This document shows positions 16,239-23,772 of a stretch of DNA of 43,663 nucleotides, in pieces. This DNA comes from a virus. The translations under genes were made by a program, and so were the position numbers. The stretch spans positions 1 through 43,663 of IMG/VR virus record IMGVR_UViG_3300022821_000036. One strand, written 5' to 3'. The notes under the pieces are model-generated. The model made no database searches, was not told where the DNA came from, and saw only the letters and a program-made list of their open reading frames with translations. The stretch's first letter is position 1; each line of letters begins with the position of its first letter.

Positions 16239-17975
16239 TTATGGGGTTATTGGATTTACTGGAACAGCTGCGCCACCAGTGGCGTGCTGATTCGCCATAT
16301 TAACTGCGCCTTCTTGTCCAGCAGAAGTCTGATTCCCTGGTGCTGGTCCCAATCCCTGATCATTAGATCCTGGCGTACCTTGCTGTTCCTCCGGTGGTGG
16401 TTGCAATAATATTCCAGGTTGGCGAGCAATCTGTGGACCAAGAAGCGGATCTTTGAGATCTCTCTTCATCCTCTTTTGTTCTATCTTTGGCTGAGGAATT
16501 CCGAGGTTCTTCTGGGTCGTAGTGAGTGATTGTACTCCTGATTGTAGTTTGTTTAATTCGTCGATGATGTTTCTTAGTAAGGTTGAGATAATACTGACTT
16601 CGTTTGTATAATCGCCCATTATAATTTCTTTTGTTTCTGGCCAATATTTTTCTAATAATTTGAATATATTCACATTCAAACTTCTCAAACTTTTTTGATA
16701 CCTTTTAATCTTTGGATTCAATTTCCTGACAACTGACTGAAGAGCCATTCCCATGGCCCGTCCTGATGGATTCTGATTTTGTATAGTTGACATGAGTGCC
16801 TCTGAGATTCCAGAGACATCAAGTATTGCAGTTCTCCTGCCGCCAACAAAATTGCTAGTAGCATAAGGATCACCGCTACGCTGTATTGGGTCTAGCTCTC
16901 CTTCGTCTGGCATGTTAAATATCTTCGATAGCCCATGAACCAAGACTTCCATTCCGTCAAGATTTTTACCTTTTAAGTTTATCGTTGATAAGAATTTAAG
17001 AGCATTCGCTAAATCATTATTGACTCTTGTATAGAATAACTGTGGATCGATAACATCTTCTATGTCGGATCTTCCGTACGGATGGTTAGGTACATAGATA
17101 TTTTTTATAAACTCGAGTGGTACAAATCCCCATCCATGCCAATACCAATCTACAAGCTCGTCTTCTAGGAAGATTGCCATTACATCTTTCGTCCAATATT
17201 CATTTCTGCTAATTAAAGATTGATAGGTTTGCTGAGAATTAATATTTGGGTTTGATCTAAATCCAATTCGTGACTTAGCTTTATATTTCTTCAAAAGATC
17301 TTTCATTGCTATTCCTCTCTCGCTGAGATTTTTTTCGTATAGTCGCGCTGCCTTCATTGGAGAGATAGATGTCGTATCGATGAAGCCATAAAGTTTTTTA
17401 TAGTTTTCGTCTTCAAAGATTGGTCGAATATTTGCAGGATTCTCAACATTAAAAAAGACCATTTTCCAATCATCTTTATTCTTACTATTGTTTTTTTCTA
17501 GCATCGGTCCCTTTAGGTAACTATCACCATAAAGAGATCCGCACTTTGAAAGCTCTGGAAATATAATATCATCAGCATCATTATCGTCGTAAATCTTTTT
17601 CAACATTTTTTCTTTGAACTCTGCTTTCATTTCTAGAAGTTCGTCAGTTTCGTCCTGAGAAGGGCAATTTACCTCTACCGGAGCATCAAAAAGAAGAGAT
17701 GAGAAATTATCTACTATTGGTGCGCAGTAATTATCTGTTCTCTGACTTGCTCCAGGCGGCTCGTCATGATCCCATTGATCTCCACGATAGAACTGACCCA
17801 ATGTCTCATAGCCAACGAATTGCTTGCCACTTGATCCACGGGTTGCAGAAATACCATTCAACCTAAATTCTAGGTCTTTTTGTGTTTCACCATCATGGTC
17901 TAGGTATTCTTGTTTTAATGACTCTTCGAAGCTTGTATGCTCCTTTGAAGTCATGTCTGTTTTGTATTCTAACAT
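16239..17975 (-). CDS. Portal protein
   Basis: The 578-residue protein directly follows the large terminase gene and has portal-like features. Its N-terminal region has LGQFYRGDQWDHDEPPGASQ and RTDNYCAPIVDNFSSLLFD (about residues 80-120). An alpha/beta clip-wing region has PFGRSD-like YVPNHPYGRSDIEDVIDPQ, followed by a long helical stem (QSVVRKLNPKIKRYQKSLRS; LLRNIIDELNKLQSGVQSL). The last 70 residues are Pro/Gln/Gly-rich. The portal forms the dodecameric ring for packaging and ejection. Confidence 0.88.
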   Translation of the reverse strand: MLEYKTDMTSKEHTSFEESLKQEYLDHDGETQKDLEFRLNGISATRGSSGKQFVGYETLGQFYRGDQWDHDEPPGASQRTDNYCAPIVDNFSSLLFDAPVEVNCPSQDETDELLEMKAEFKEKMLKKIYDDNDADDIIFPELSKCGSLYGDSYLKGPMLEKNNSKNKDDWKMVFFNVENPANIRPIFEDENYKKLYGFIDTTSISPMKAARLYEKNLSERGIAMKDLLKKYKAKSRIGFRSNPNINSQQTYQSLISRNEYWTKDVMAIFLEDELVDWYWHGWGFVPLEFIKNIYVPNHPYGRSDIEDVIDPQLFYTRVNNDLANALKFLSTINLKGKNLDGMEVLVHGLSKIFNMPDEGELDPIQRSGDPYATSNFVGGRRTAILDVSGISEALMSTIQNQNPSGRAMGMALQSVVRKLNPKIKRYQKSLRSLNVNIFKLLEKYWPETKEIIMGDYTNEVSIISTLLRNIIDELNKLQSGVQSLTTTQKNLGIPQPKIEQKRMKRDLKDPLLGPQIARQPGILLQPPPEEQQGTPGSNDQGLGPAPGNQTSAGQEGAVNMANQHATGGAAVPVNPITP

Positions 17976-17980
17976 AGTTT

Positions 17981-19723
17981 TTATCCGATAATTCTTTCGC
18001 TGATGTTAAATGATTTTGTTTTTATTTCTTTATTTTTATTGTCTGGAATATTTATAATTTGCTCTGGCTTATCGGCAAGTATATTTAGATTAAATACTTT
18101 ATTTCTATGACCAGAGAGCTTCTTTTCGCAGAACCATATTGGTAGTCCGAATGCCATTACTTCATCTTGCTCGAGCTTGCTATCGTCAATGCGATAATTA
18201 CCGAGTTGCTCTTCTAGATCAGCAATATAGTACGATCTTACCTTGCCAAAGTCTGGATTTAATTCTTCAATTCTTCCATCTTCTGTTGTTTTGACTGCAC
18301 GACCGCTTGTTAGTGCTCTTGCCATGAGGAAAAGCATTTCATCTTTCGGATTTCCTCCACTCGTGAAGCTGAAATCGTATATATGACGGACGTGCATCTC
18401 TCTGAGCATTTTCTTTATCATAGTTCCTCCCATAGAAGATGAATCATGAATAATCCTTGCATCATTGAAATCTTGTTGTAATATTTTAAGTTTTGCTAGA
18501 ACTGCATACGGAGATCCTCCTTTTATTGATTCCCGGAAGACTACTTTGTATAATACTTTGTCATTTTTCGGCTTCGCTTGGCTATTGAGAACGTCTAACA
18601 GCTCTGTATAGTCAAAGATATAGAAGACTGTTGGATCACCTGTGTCGGAAAATCCCCAGTCAGCACCGATAATGTAGTGCTTATTTGGTTCACCCATCTG
18701 CAATGGAGTCTCTCCTTCCCATAATCTTGATACTGCGATGTTTGGAAGAAGCTTTGCTCCTGAAGTGACAAACTCTCCGAAGGCAACTTGCCTATATTTT
18801 TCAGGATCTGTCTGTCTAATTGCTTCTAAAGTGATACTTTTTTCTTCTTCGCCAATAAATATATTCTCTGATAGCTTACCAAGAAGAGTAAAGAAGCCCT
18901 TTTTAAGACCAATTCCTTGCTTTACTATGCGTTGATAGTAAGTATGAGATGGTTTATCAACCTCTGGAGTGCCAATAATGTCTAATGGACCACCAGAATC
19001 AATCAACCTAGATTGAATCTTTGCAGGCAACTCCTTGCGAAGATGCAGAGATTGAGGTGCTTCATCGTATGAAATATAGAAGAATTGTGTTCCGGCTAAT
19101 GATGAAGCCTGATCTTCTCCTGTTGGAACGCCTTTGATCGTTGCGTTATTATTAAAGATTATTTCGCGCCTGGTTTGTTTGTGATCGACTAGAAATCCTT
19201 GCAAAATACAATTATTCCTGACTTTCGCTCCATCCCATTCGTAAATAAACTTATTATCGAATATATCAATGATATATCTATAGGCTGCATCAACCTGTAA
19301 TGAGTGAGGTGAGATATTTAAGGTACTATATCGGACGTCATGAATGTATTCCGGTGGACCCTTACATCCGATCTTATAAAAATTATACCATATATGTTTG
19401 ACAGATGTAACAAAGGTCTTGCCAAATCTATTTGCTGGGCACAAAATGTTCTTCAAAAATGGGTGGATCAGTAACTCTTCTAACTCTGGCAATTCTATAC
19501 CTACTGCAACAGCCAGCTCATGTGCTCTTTTTATTTGAGTCTTTGTTGTCAGCCAGAGCCAAATCTTTTGACTAGGATGAAATTTCAGTCCTAGAAAGTG
19601 CTCTCCAAAAAAAACAGGATCTTTTCTCCCTTTTGCAATTGCTTCTACCAAAGGAAGAACTGTTTCCCTTTCTTGGTCAGACATTTCTTTTATAGTTTTT
19701 GAGTGATTTTTGTTATTCTGCAT
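17981..19723 (-). CDS. terL: Terminase large subunit (packaging ATPase-nuclease)
   Basis: The 580-residue protein has the two-domain terminase layout. The ATPase domain has an adenine-region and Walker A CPANRFGKTFVTS (about 95-107), Walker B FFYISYDEAP with catalytic Asp220-Glu221, and a coupling motif DIIGTPEVD. The RNase H-like nuclease domain has IIGADWGFSDTGDPTVF (first acidic residue Asp355), RIIHDSSSMGG (Asp427) and a C-terminal acidic cluster near DEVMAFGLPIW. It translocates DNA through the portal and cuts the concatemer. Its start overlaps the end of the small-subunit gene by 11 bases. Confidence 0.96.
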   Translation of the reverse strand: MQNNKNHSKTIKEMSDQERETVLPLVEAIAKGRKDPVFFGEHFLGLKFHPSQKIWLWLTTKTQIKRAHELAVAVGIELPELEELLIHPFLKNILCPANRFGKTFVTSVKHIWYNFYKIGCKGPPEYIHDVRYSTLNISPHSLQVDAAYRYIIDIFDNKFIYEWDGAKVRNNCILQGFLVDHKQTRREIIFNNNATIKGVPTGEDQASSLAGTQFFYISYDEAPQSLHLRKELPAKIQSRLIDSGGPLDIIGTPEVDKPSHTYYQRIVKQGIGLKKGFFTLLGKLSENIFIGEEEKSITLEAIRQTDPEKYRQVAFGEFVTSGAKLLPNIAVSRLWEGETPLQMGEPNKHYIIGADWGFSDTGDPTVFYIFDYTELLDVLNSQAKPKNDKVLYKVVFRESIKGGSPYAVLAKLKILQQDFNDARIIHDSSSMGGTMIKKMLREMHVRHIYDFSFTSGGNPKDEMLFLMARALTSGRAVKTTEDGRIEELNPDFGKVRSYYIADLEEQLGNYRIDDSKLEQDEVMAFGLPIWFCEKKLSGHRNKVFNLNILADKPEQIINIPDNKNKEIKTKSFNISERIIG

Positions 19724-20261
19724 TTTCTTGAACTATAGCACCTTCAAGCTGGTCTACAGATCCTTCTCCTCCGTATTGCGCGCTCTGAAGCATGTCTTCA
19801 AACATACTTGTTTTTCGTTTCTCGGCATTTATCTTAGCTACCGCAGTCATTCTTGAGTCTCTTGCATTCATGGTACTAAAAAACCACGCCATTCTTTTCG
19901 CTATTGGTATTTGTTCCAATAACTCTGGCTTGTCTATTACTTCTTCTAGCGTAATGTCTGCGATAGTAAGAATCTTTCTAAGAGAATTTTGTTCCATCTT
20001 CATGTCAGTGATTGCGCTGTCACTAACTCGGTTCATAATCTTATTAGTTTTTATAGCAATCTTTTTATCGATCTTCGAAACGTGAAAGTTCCATTGCCTA
20101 TAAGATATTGTAGGATCTAGAGTCTCAACATATTTCTTATGAAAATCAGCACTGGTCATGTGTCTTCCCACTAGCTCATACTTCTCCATTATTTTGGAGA
20201 AATATTCAGATTTCTGTATCGCTGTTATTCTTATTTTTTTTAACTTTTTTCGTTGTGTCAT
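19713..20261 (-). CDS. terS: Terminase small subunit (DNA recognition)
   Basis: This is the first gene of the late block and overlaps the large-subunit start. The 182-residue protein is basic at its N-terminus (MTQRKKLKKIRITAIQKSE) and has a helix-turn-helix-like stretch (LVGRHMTSADFHKKYVETLD), a helical centre and an acidic C-terminus (YGGEGSVDQLEGAIVQ) of the kind that contacts the large subunit. It would bind the packaging site. The assignment rests on position, size and composition more than on sequence signature. Confidence 0.8.
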   Translation of the reverse strand: MTQRKKLKKIRITAIQKSEYFSKIMEKYELVGRHMTSADFHKKYVETLDPTISYRQWNFHVSKIDKKIAIKTNKIMNRVSDSAITDMKMEQNSLRKILTIADITLEEVIDKPELLEQIPIAKRMAWFFSTMNARDSRMTAVAKINAEKRKTSMFEDMLQSAQYGGEGSVDQLEGAIVQENAE

Positions 20262-20282
20262 TAGTGTTGATTACTTGCTATT
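20262..20282 (-). promoter_or_regulatory. Short late leader without Shine-Dalgarno
   Basis: The late mRNA would start near 20276 and reach the small-terminase ATG at 20261 with a leader of only about 15 bases. No purine-rich ribosome binding site is visible. The same weakness of Shine-Dalgarno signals is seen at most late genes here. Confidence 0.4.
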
Positions 20283-20311
20283 ATTATAATACTTTGAATG
20301 TCTTTCTGCAA
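20283..20311 (-). promoter_or_regulatory. Main late promoter (TTGCAG - 17 - TATAAT)
   Basis: On the minus strand TTGCAG (20311-20306) and TATAAT (20288-20283) are separated by exactly 17 bases and point to the terminase genes. No other late promoter of this quality was found upstream of the small terminase. A perfect DnaA-type box abuts its -35 on the upstream side (20313-20321), which could couple late transcription to replication initiation. Confidence 0.75.
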
Positions 20312-20312
20312 C

Positions 20313-20321
20313 TTATCCACA
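20313..20321 (+). promoter_or_regulatory. DnaA box (TTATCCACA)
   Basis: This is a perfect match to the bacterial DnaA-box consensus TTATNCACA. A second perfect box in opposite orientation lies at 22288-22296, so the pair brackets the 2 kb gene-free region between the divergent promoters. This suggests host DnaA-dependent origin function. Confidence 0.5.
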
Positions 20322-20423
20322 GGTTAGCATAATTGTATAATTAAAAATAAAGAGTAAACTATTATTAGTTGAGAATATCTAAAAAACTAAATGCAATACA
20401 TAGCAAACAACCTAGCAGACCAT

Positions 20424-20451
20424 ACCAGCCGATAACAAGGTTGGTTTTTTT
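20424..20451 (+). terminator. Intrinsic terminator, plus strand
   Basis: ACCAGCC (20424-20430) pairs with GGTTGGT (20439-20445; one G-T wobble) around an 8-base loop and is followed by a run of T. A weak -10 (TATAAT, near 20335) lies about 90 bases upstream, so a short RNA could be made and ended here. It would also shield the region from read-through. Confidence 0.55.
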
Positions 20452-21127
20452 ATATAATATAAAAGAGTTATGGCTTCGATACTGCGTGTAAGTAGGGCTT
20501 CAACTGTTCTTCGAAAAAAATCTATTGCATAGATTCTTAACTCGGGTGAAGTCATCCATTCCTCTCTAATATATTGCGACCTTCTAAGGGTGGGTCAGGG
20601 CAGTACCTTCAAAAAAAATCTCATAATATTTAGACATAGAAAACGAATATACAAAAAACCCAATTTTGGCTCACATTAAGAATTAGTCTGAAGTTTCTTA
20701 TCTAAACTGAGTAGATTCTTATTTCAGACAAACCTGTGGACACACAGACAAAATCTGCCCACCCCTAAAAGTACACAATAAAAAATATATAACACGAATT
20801 AGATTAATAATCTAAACCATCACTGATGGTAAATCGCCGTGCGTGTGGCCTAAATCTCCACCATTAATAAAGCGGCGCGTTCAGAAGGCCCGGAAGTAAT
20901 AACGACCACAGAAGGCCAAGCTGATCCAACGTCAAGTCTGTGGGACCTTCCTGGTTGAAATGCCAGGACGGGTACGAGAACGGGCGAATAGCATATAATT
21001 GAGTGTTATTTCTTACCTTCGACACACAAGGGATGTAGGACCAGGCAAGTTTGGAGATAGCTCATGTAATAATATACATATATTAAATACATAACTTTAG
21101 CCAATCCCCTTGCTCGCCTGGCCCAAG

Positions 21128-21143
21128 CAAAAAATCCCCTTAT
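21128..21143 (+). repeat. 16-bp inverted repeat, left arm
   Basis: CAAAAAATCCCCTTAT is the exact reverse complement of 22310-22325. The two arms are about 1.17 kb apart and enclose the 3' half of the structured RNA candidate and the ACA/GTGTAC-rich tract. The role is unknown; origin, recombination or packaging are possible. Confidence 0.75.
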
Positions 21144-21560
21144 AATAAAGGAGATTGATTGCAAGTTTTATACCCATCGAAGCTCTGAGTTTTTTCTAGT
21201 AGATTATAAGCTGTATGTACCTATAAAATGTTCGTAAGTATTAACCCAGGATAGCTCTACAGGTTGAGAAAATCCGAACTCTATAAGATCCTAGCATGAG
21301 GAATATTATCGTGTCAATAAGCGCCGATTGAAAAAAAATATATATAGGAATTGCTATATAGGGAATATCCATTAAGCGGAGTGTCCTCTCCCCCGATCGT
21401 AATCGGGTTCTGATCACAGCCTCGAACTATACGCTTATAGTTGGGGGAAATGACATTTCGTCGAAAATAATTGAGGATATCCTATAAGACAAAGAAGAGA
21501 TTCAAATCTCTCCCGTTGCAACTCCTCGCCTCCTGTTGTTACAAGCTATTGCTATAGTGT

Positions 21561-21587
21561 AAAACACTCTTCCTATAGTGTTTTTTT
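21561..21587 (+). terminator. Intrinsic terminator after structured RNA region
   Basis: AAAACACT (21561-21568) pairs with AGTGTTTT (21577-21584) around CTTCCTAT and leads into a T-run. It is the natural 3' end for an RNA transcribed from the plus strand through 20.6-21.5 kb. The T-run favours the plus strand over the minus strand. Confidence 0.75.
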
Positions 21588-21590
21588 ATT

Positions 21591-22020
21591 GTCACACTGG
21601 GATGACAGGTGCTACAAATGGTTACAAACTGATACATAGTGATAGCATTGTAGATACACTTTGAGAAAACCCTGTGTTATAGAGGTAGAATCCTAGAATG
21701 CTAAGATCGCTCTTGTATGACCCCTCACTACCTTTTCCAGTAGATGGTTTTCTACTGTTGTACATTTGTTTGCAGAGGTGTAGACAACCTGTACACAATA
21801 TCACACCTATTGCAACACAATGTATCACAATGTGTACAAACACAGTGTACCCCCCCGTGTACAATGTGTACAAGTGCTGGCACAGTGGGCAAATGTGTAG
21901 TGTGCAACACAATGGAGACAAAGGTGTTGAAGAACACTATAAGGGACACAAGGGTGCAACTGCTTGCATTGTAGGTAAAAACAAATGTAAGCGAGACACA
22001 CGATGAAGACAACTAATAGG
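21591..22020. repeat. ACA/GTGTAC-rich repeat tract, possible origin or partition site
   Basis: This tract is unusually rich in ACA and TGT. GTGTAC occurs at 21832, 21845, 21857 and 21866, with its reverse GTACAC at 21791. ACAATGTGTACAA is repeated exactly at 21827-21839 and 21861-21873. Such clustered, partly symmetric half-sites look like iterons or operators. Several frames stay open here only because stop-like triplets are rare. Their translations are Cys-rich and unlike proteins, so I do not call genes. Confidence 0.5.
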
Positions 22021-22033
22021 AAGGGGAACAATT

Positions 22034-22063
22034 GAGGCGAAACATATTCGTCTCTTTTTTTTT
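22034..22063 (+). terminator. Intrinsic terminator upstream of early promoter
   Basis: GAGGCGAA (22034-22041) pairs with TTCGTCTC (22047-22054), one G-T wobble, loop ACATA, followed by nine T. It should stop plus-strand RNA from the repeat tract and isolate the early promoter 330 bases downstream. The 15-base string CTTTTTTTTTGTTCG at its end recurs at 22266-22280. Confidence 0.8.
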
Positions 22064-22287
22064 GTTCGACGAAACTATATCTATTAAGTGGAGAAGATTA
22101 CTATAAGGCGTTTCGTTGGTGATACTCTTCTGGGTTGGTCTTTACTATATATGTTGAAAACAATGGGCGAGCCGGCGAGAACGGGACGGATCGGATTAAT
22201 GATGAGATATTGACTATAAGGCAAAAAGACTTACGCCTAGCGGCGAAGCTTCGGATGATCTTATTCTTTTTTTTTGTTCGGCGGGGC

Positions 22288-22296
22288 TGTGGATAA
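22288..22296 (-). promoter_or_regulatory. DnaA box (TTATCCACA, minus strand)
   Basis: TGTGGATAA on the plus strand is a perfect reverse DnaA box, 14 bases before the right arm of the 16-bp inverted repeat. It faces the box at 20313-20321 across the gene-free region. Confidence 0.5.
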
Positions 22297-22309
22297 CTCA
22301 TGGCATTAA

Positions 22310-22325
22310 ATAAGGGGATTTTTTG
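22310..22325 (-). repeat. 16-bp inverted repeat, right arm
   Basis: ATAAGGGGATTTTTTG is the exact reverse complement of 21128-21143. It lies just upstream of the early operator and promoter. Confidence 0.75.
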
Positions 22326-22360
22326 TGCTTTTATATAGCAAGCTAGCGTTGAGTTTGGGA

Positions 22361-22400
22361 AGCATTGTCAATCATTGAAAAGCATTGAAAACTATTGACA
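22361..22400 (+). promoter_or_regulatory. Four tandem 10-bp repeats over the early -35 (operator candidate)
   Basis: The four units are AGCATTGTCA, ATCATTGAAA, AGCATTGAAA and ACTATTGACA. They are spaced one helical turn apart, and the last one contains the -35 TTGACA. A protein binding the same DNA face repeatedly could activate or block the early promoter. No obvious repressor gene lies nearby; the HTH protein at 34154 is one candidate. Confidence 0.6.
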
Positions 22401-22423
22401 TGTATTATAGCGTATGCTAAAAT
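22395..22423 (+). promoter_or_regulatory. Early promoter (TTGACA - 17 - TAAAAT, extended -10)
   Basis: TTGACA (22395-22400) is followed after 17 bases by TAAAAT (22418-22423), with TG one base before the -10. This is a near-consensus host sigma70 promoter, 36 bases before the first early start codon. It is the best promoter in the window and should be active at once after entry. Confidence 0.88.
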
Positions 22424-22459
22424 AGACTTAGGATTGATTAATAAGTTTATTAAAAAAAC

Positions 22460-22627
22460 ATGGCAGAAATAAAACACAAAAAATTGAGTAAAGAAATGTT
22501 ATTAAATTACTTGGTTGATGTGCTGGGATATGATGAGCAAGAGGCAAAGCACGAAATATCAGTTTACCGCTTGCCGGAGCTGTTGAGCGTTGAGCAAGTC
22601 GATGAGTGTATAGCTTATAACTCTTAA
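22460..22627 (+). CDS. First early protein, 55 residues, unknown
   Basis: The gene reads MAEIKHKKLSKEMLLNYLVD and continues as a small acidic helical protein ending VEQVDECIAYNS. It is the first gene behind the early promoter. First-position early proteins often act on host functions, but no family is recognised. The spacing of 36 bases from the -10 and the good helix propensity support it being real. Confidence 0.6.
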   Translation: MAEIKHKKLSKEMLLNYLVDVLGYDEQEAKHEISVYRLPELLSVEQVDECIAYNS

Positions 22628-22635
22628 ATAAAACA

Positions 22636-22818
22636 ATGATAACTAAAAAAGACTTATTGAAAAATGTTGAGCTGTTAAAAAAAAGACTTTCTAAGAATGA
22701 GATTAAACAAATAAAAGGAGAAGACTTTATATATAATTCACCAATCTTCTGGGTTGATAAAGATAAAGATATATATTTTTACATGGTAGGAGATAGACTT
22801 ATTTTTCAAAACAAATAA
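22636..22818 (+). CDS. Unknown early protein, 60 residues
   Basis: A small Lys-rich protein (MITKKDLLKNVELLKKRLSK; FWVDKDKDIYFYMVGDRLIF) with a helix followed by a short beta-type part. It lies 8 bases after the preceding gene. No family recognised. Confidence 0.6.
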   Translation: MITKKDLLKNVELLKKRLSKNEIKQIKGEDFIYNSPIFWVDKDKDIYFYMVGDRLIFQNK

Positions 22819-22819
22819 A

Positions 22820-22987
22820 ATGACAATACAAGAAAAAACAATCTTACAGGAGATAGAACAAGAGGCGAAAAAATATGAAAGTAAAAGAAGTTTCGCAACT
22901 CTTCGATCTTTGATCCTCTGGAGCTGGTATGTAATTTTTGCTTCGGCTCTAGCGTTGGGGATTGGTATTAATTGGGCTGGATTATAA
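22820..22987 (+). CDS. Small membrane protein, 55 residues
   Basis: A charged helix (MTIQEKTILQEIEQEAKKYE) is followed by a hydrophobic span (LRSLILWSWYVIFASALALG). It starts one base after the stop of the previous gene, so it is in the same operon. It is probably an early membrane-inserted factor of unknown function. Confidence 0.6.
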   Translation: MTIQEKTILQEIEQEAKKYESKRSFATLRSLILWSWYVIFASALALGIGINWAGL

Positions 22988-23127
22988 ATTATTAAATCCC
23001 CCGCAATTGATACACTTAGCGGGCTTGTGCGGGCTTCGGCTTGCCGGCTAAGGAGAAAAAATAGTAAAAAAATGATGGCTCTGGATATATAACTTGTTAT
23101 CTATTCGGAGCTATCGAGAGGAAAAAA
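22988..23127 (+). promoter_or_regulatory. Structured leader with Shine-Dalgarno
   Basis: This 140-base gap has CCCGC (23000-23004) able to pair with GCGGG (23019-23023), a direct repeat GCGGGCTT, and ends with CGAGAGGAAAAAA just before the ATG at 23128. The same 13-base leader occurs at 25197-25209 before another early gene, making these two of the clearest Shine-Dalgarno sites here. Confidence 0.45.
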
Positions 23128-23772
23128 ATGACTACACAAGAATTTATTCAAGCAAATATCGGGAATGTACCAGTGCGGGATAAATGGTGCTCTTCTGTTA
23201 TGCAAGGTACAGACGGAAATTTTTATAGCTATGGTTATCGTTATCCGCTACTGTTTAATGTTGCCGGTGTTTGGTTGGTCAATACTAGAGGATATTCAAA
23301 TTCTACGGCAAAGCACATAAATTTGGCGTGGAGCTGTGCGGATGGTGGCGTTAGTCTCGCAAGCCGTCAAGTTGATCTATCTCCGGAGGCAATCAGAACG
23401 GCTCTAAAGAATGAGCTTGATGAAAAGCTGGAAGAATTGGGCGGGCTTGTTAGAAAAAACACAAAGAGAGAACAAGGCATTAAAAATGATATCCTAGAAA
23501 TTAAAAGAGTTATCTCTTTAATGACTGGGCGAGGTGATGGCGAAAGAAAAGATCCGGCTTCACAAAATAGTAGTATTCTAAAAACTACGGGGATGATCGC
23601 TCTTCTTGGGGATGTATTCGGCAATACAAAAAAAGAAAAAAATGACTGGAAAGCTAGAATGATGAAAGCGGGATTAGAAGGGAAGGGATTGACTATGCCG
23701 GAAGACTGGGACGATCTAACAGAAGACGAGAAGGAAAAAAGGTTAAATGGTGCTATTGAGTGTATATTATAA
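23128..23772 (+). CDS. Unknown early protein, 214 residues
   Basis: The N-terminal half has a compact pattern: YSYGYRYPLLFNVAGVWLVN, then NTRGYSNSTAKHINLAWSC (to about residue 72). I recall this kind of sequence from phage and plasmid proteins of unknown function. A helical, charged region follows (LKNELDEKLEELGGLVRKN), with a linker at MTGRGDGERKDPASQ and a C-terminal acidic helix. The start is supported by AGAGGA a few bases upstream. Function not known. Confidence 0.7.
   Translation: MTTQEFIQANIGNVPVRDKWCSSVMQGTDGNFYSYGYRYPLLFNVAGVWLVNTRGYSNSTAKHINLAWSCADGGVSLASRQVDLSPEAIRTALKNELDEKLEELGGLVRKNTKREQGIKNDILEIKRVISLMTGRGDGERKDPASQNSSILKTTGMIALLGDVFGNTKKEKNDWKARMMKAGLEGKGLTMPEDWDDLTEDEKEKRLNGAIECIL

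Larger units (their letters stand above)
20640..21590 (+). ncRNA. Candidate large structured noncoding RNA
   Basis: No open frame of note is present, but there are many long-range pairings. Helices seen are GTCTGAA 20686-20692 with 20723-20729, with AGTTT/AAACT inside; CCACAG 20906-20911 with CTGTGG 20938-20943; TCCTGG 20949-20954 with CCAGGA 20963-20968; CCAGGC-AAGTT 21041-21051 nested with TACAT-AACTT and GCCTGG 21116-21121; CCCGAT/ATCGGG 21392-21407; and AACTATA/TATAGTT 21425-21442. A likely pseudoknot forms from 20824-20830 with 20860-20866 crossed by 20835-20839 with 20873-20877. The 3' end would be the terminator at 21561-21587. Size and phage setting recall giant ornate RNAs (GOLLD, ROOL), but I cannot match it to either. 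The 5' end and promoter are not resolved. Confidence 0.5.
22064..22360. other. Gene-free stretch with repeated T9-GTTCG and ACTATAAGGC motifs
   Basis: No credible gene was found. CTTTTTTTTTGTTCG occurs at 22054-22068 and 22266-22280, and ACTATAAGGC at 22100-22109 and 22213-22222. A small hairpin CGCC-TAGC-GGCG is followed by the palindrome CGAAGCTTCG before the second T-run. The stretch ends with a DnaA box and the right arm of the 16-bp inverted repeat. Small RNAs or origin functions are possible. Confidence 0.4.

Noticed and set aside
20480-20515. AGGGC-TTCAACT-GTTCT, which looks like a tRNA or tmRNA T-arm
   Set aside because: No matching acceptor stem or other arms could be found at tRNA or tmRNA distances, and two of its five pairs are G-T.
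20820-21060. RNase P RNA or group I intron
   Set aside because: Some pieces (CACAGAAGG, GAGATAGC) recall conserved blocks, but their order, spacing and key motifs do not fit either RNA.
21442-21515. A 72-base stretch with GGGGGA...TCTCCC ends and a TTCAAAT loop, like a tRNA
   Set aside because: The T-stem would be mismatched and no anticodon arm forms. AGAGAT-TCAA-ATCTCT is a better simple hairpin.
21622-22031. Several overlapping open frames of 68-102 codons on both strands
   Set aside because: They overlap each other in many frames, translate to Cys/His/Thr-rich strings unlike proteins, and are explained by the ACA/TGT-rich composition that lacks stops.
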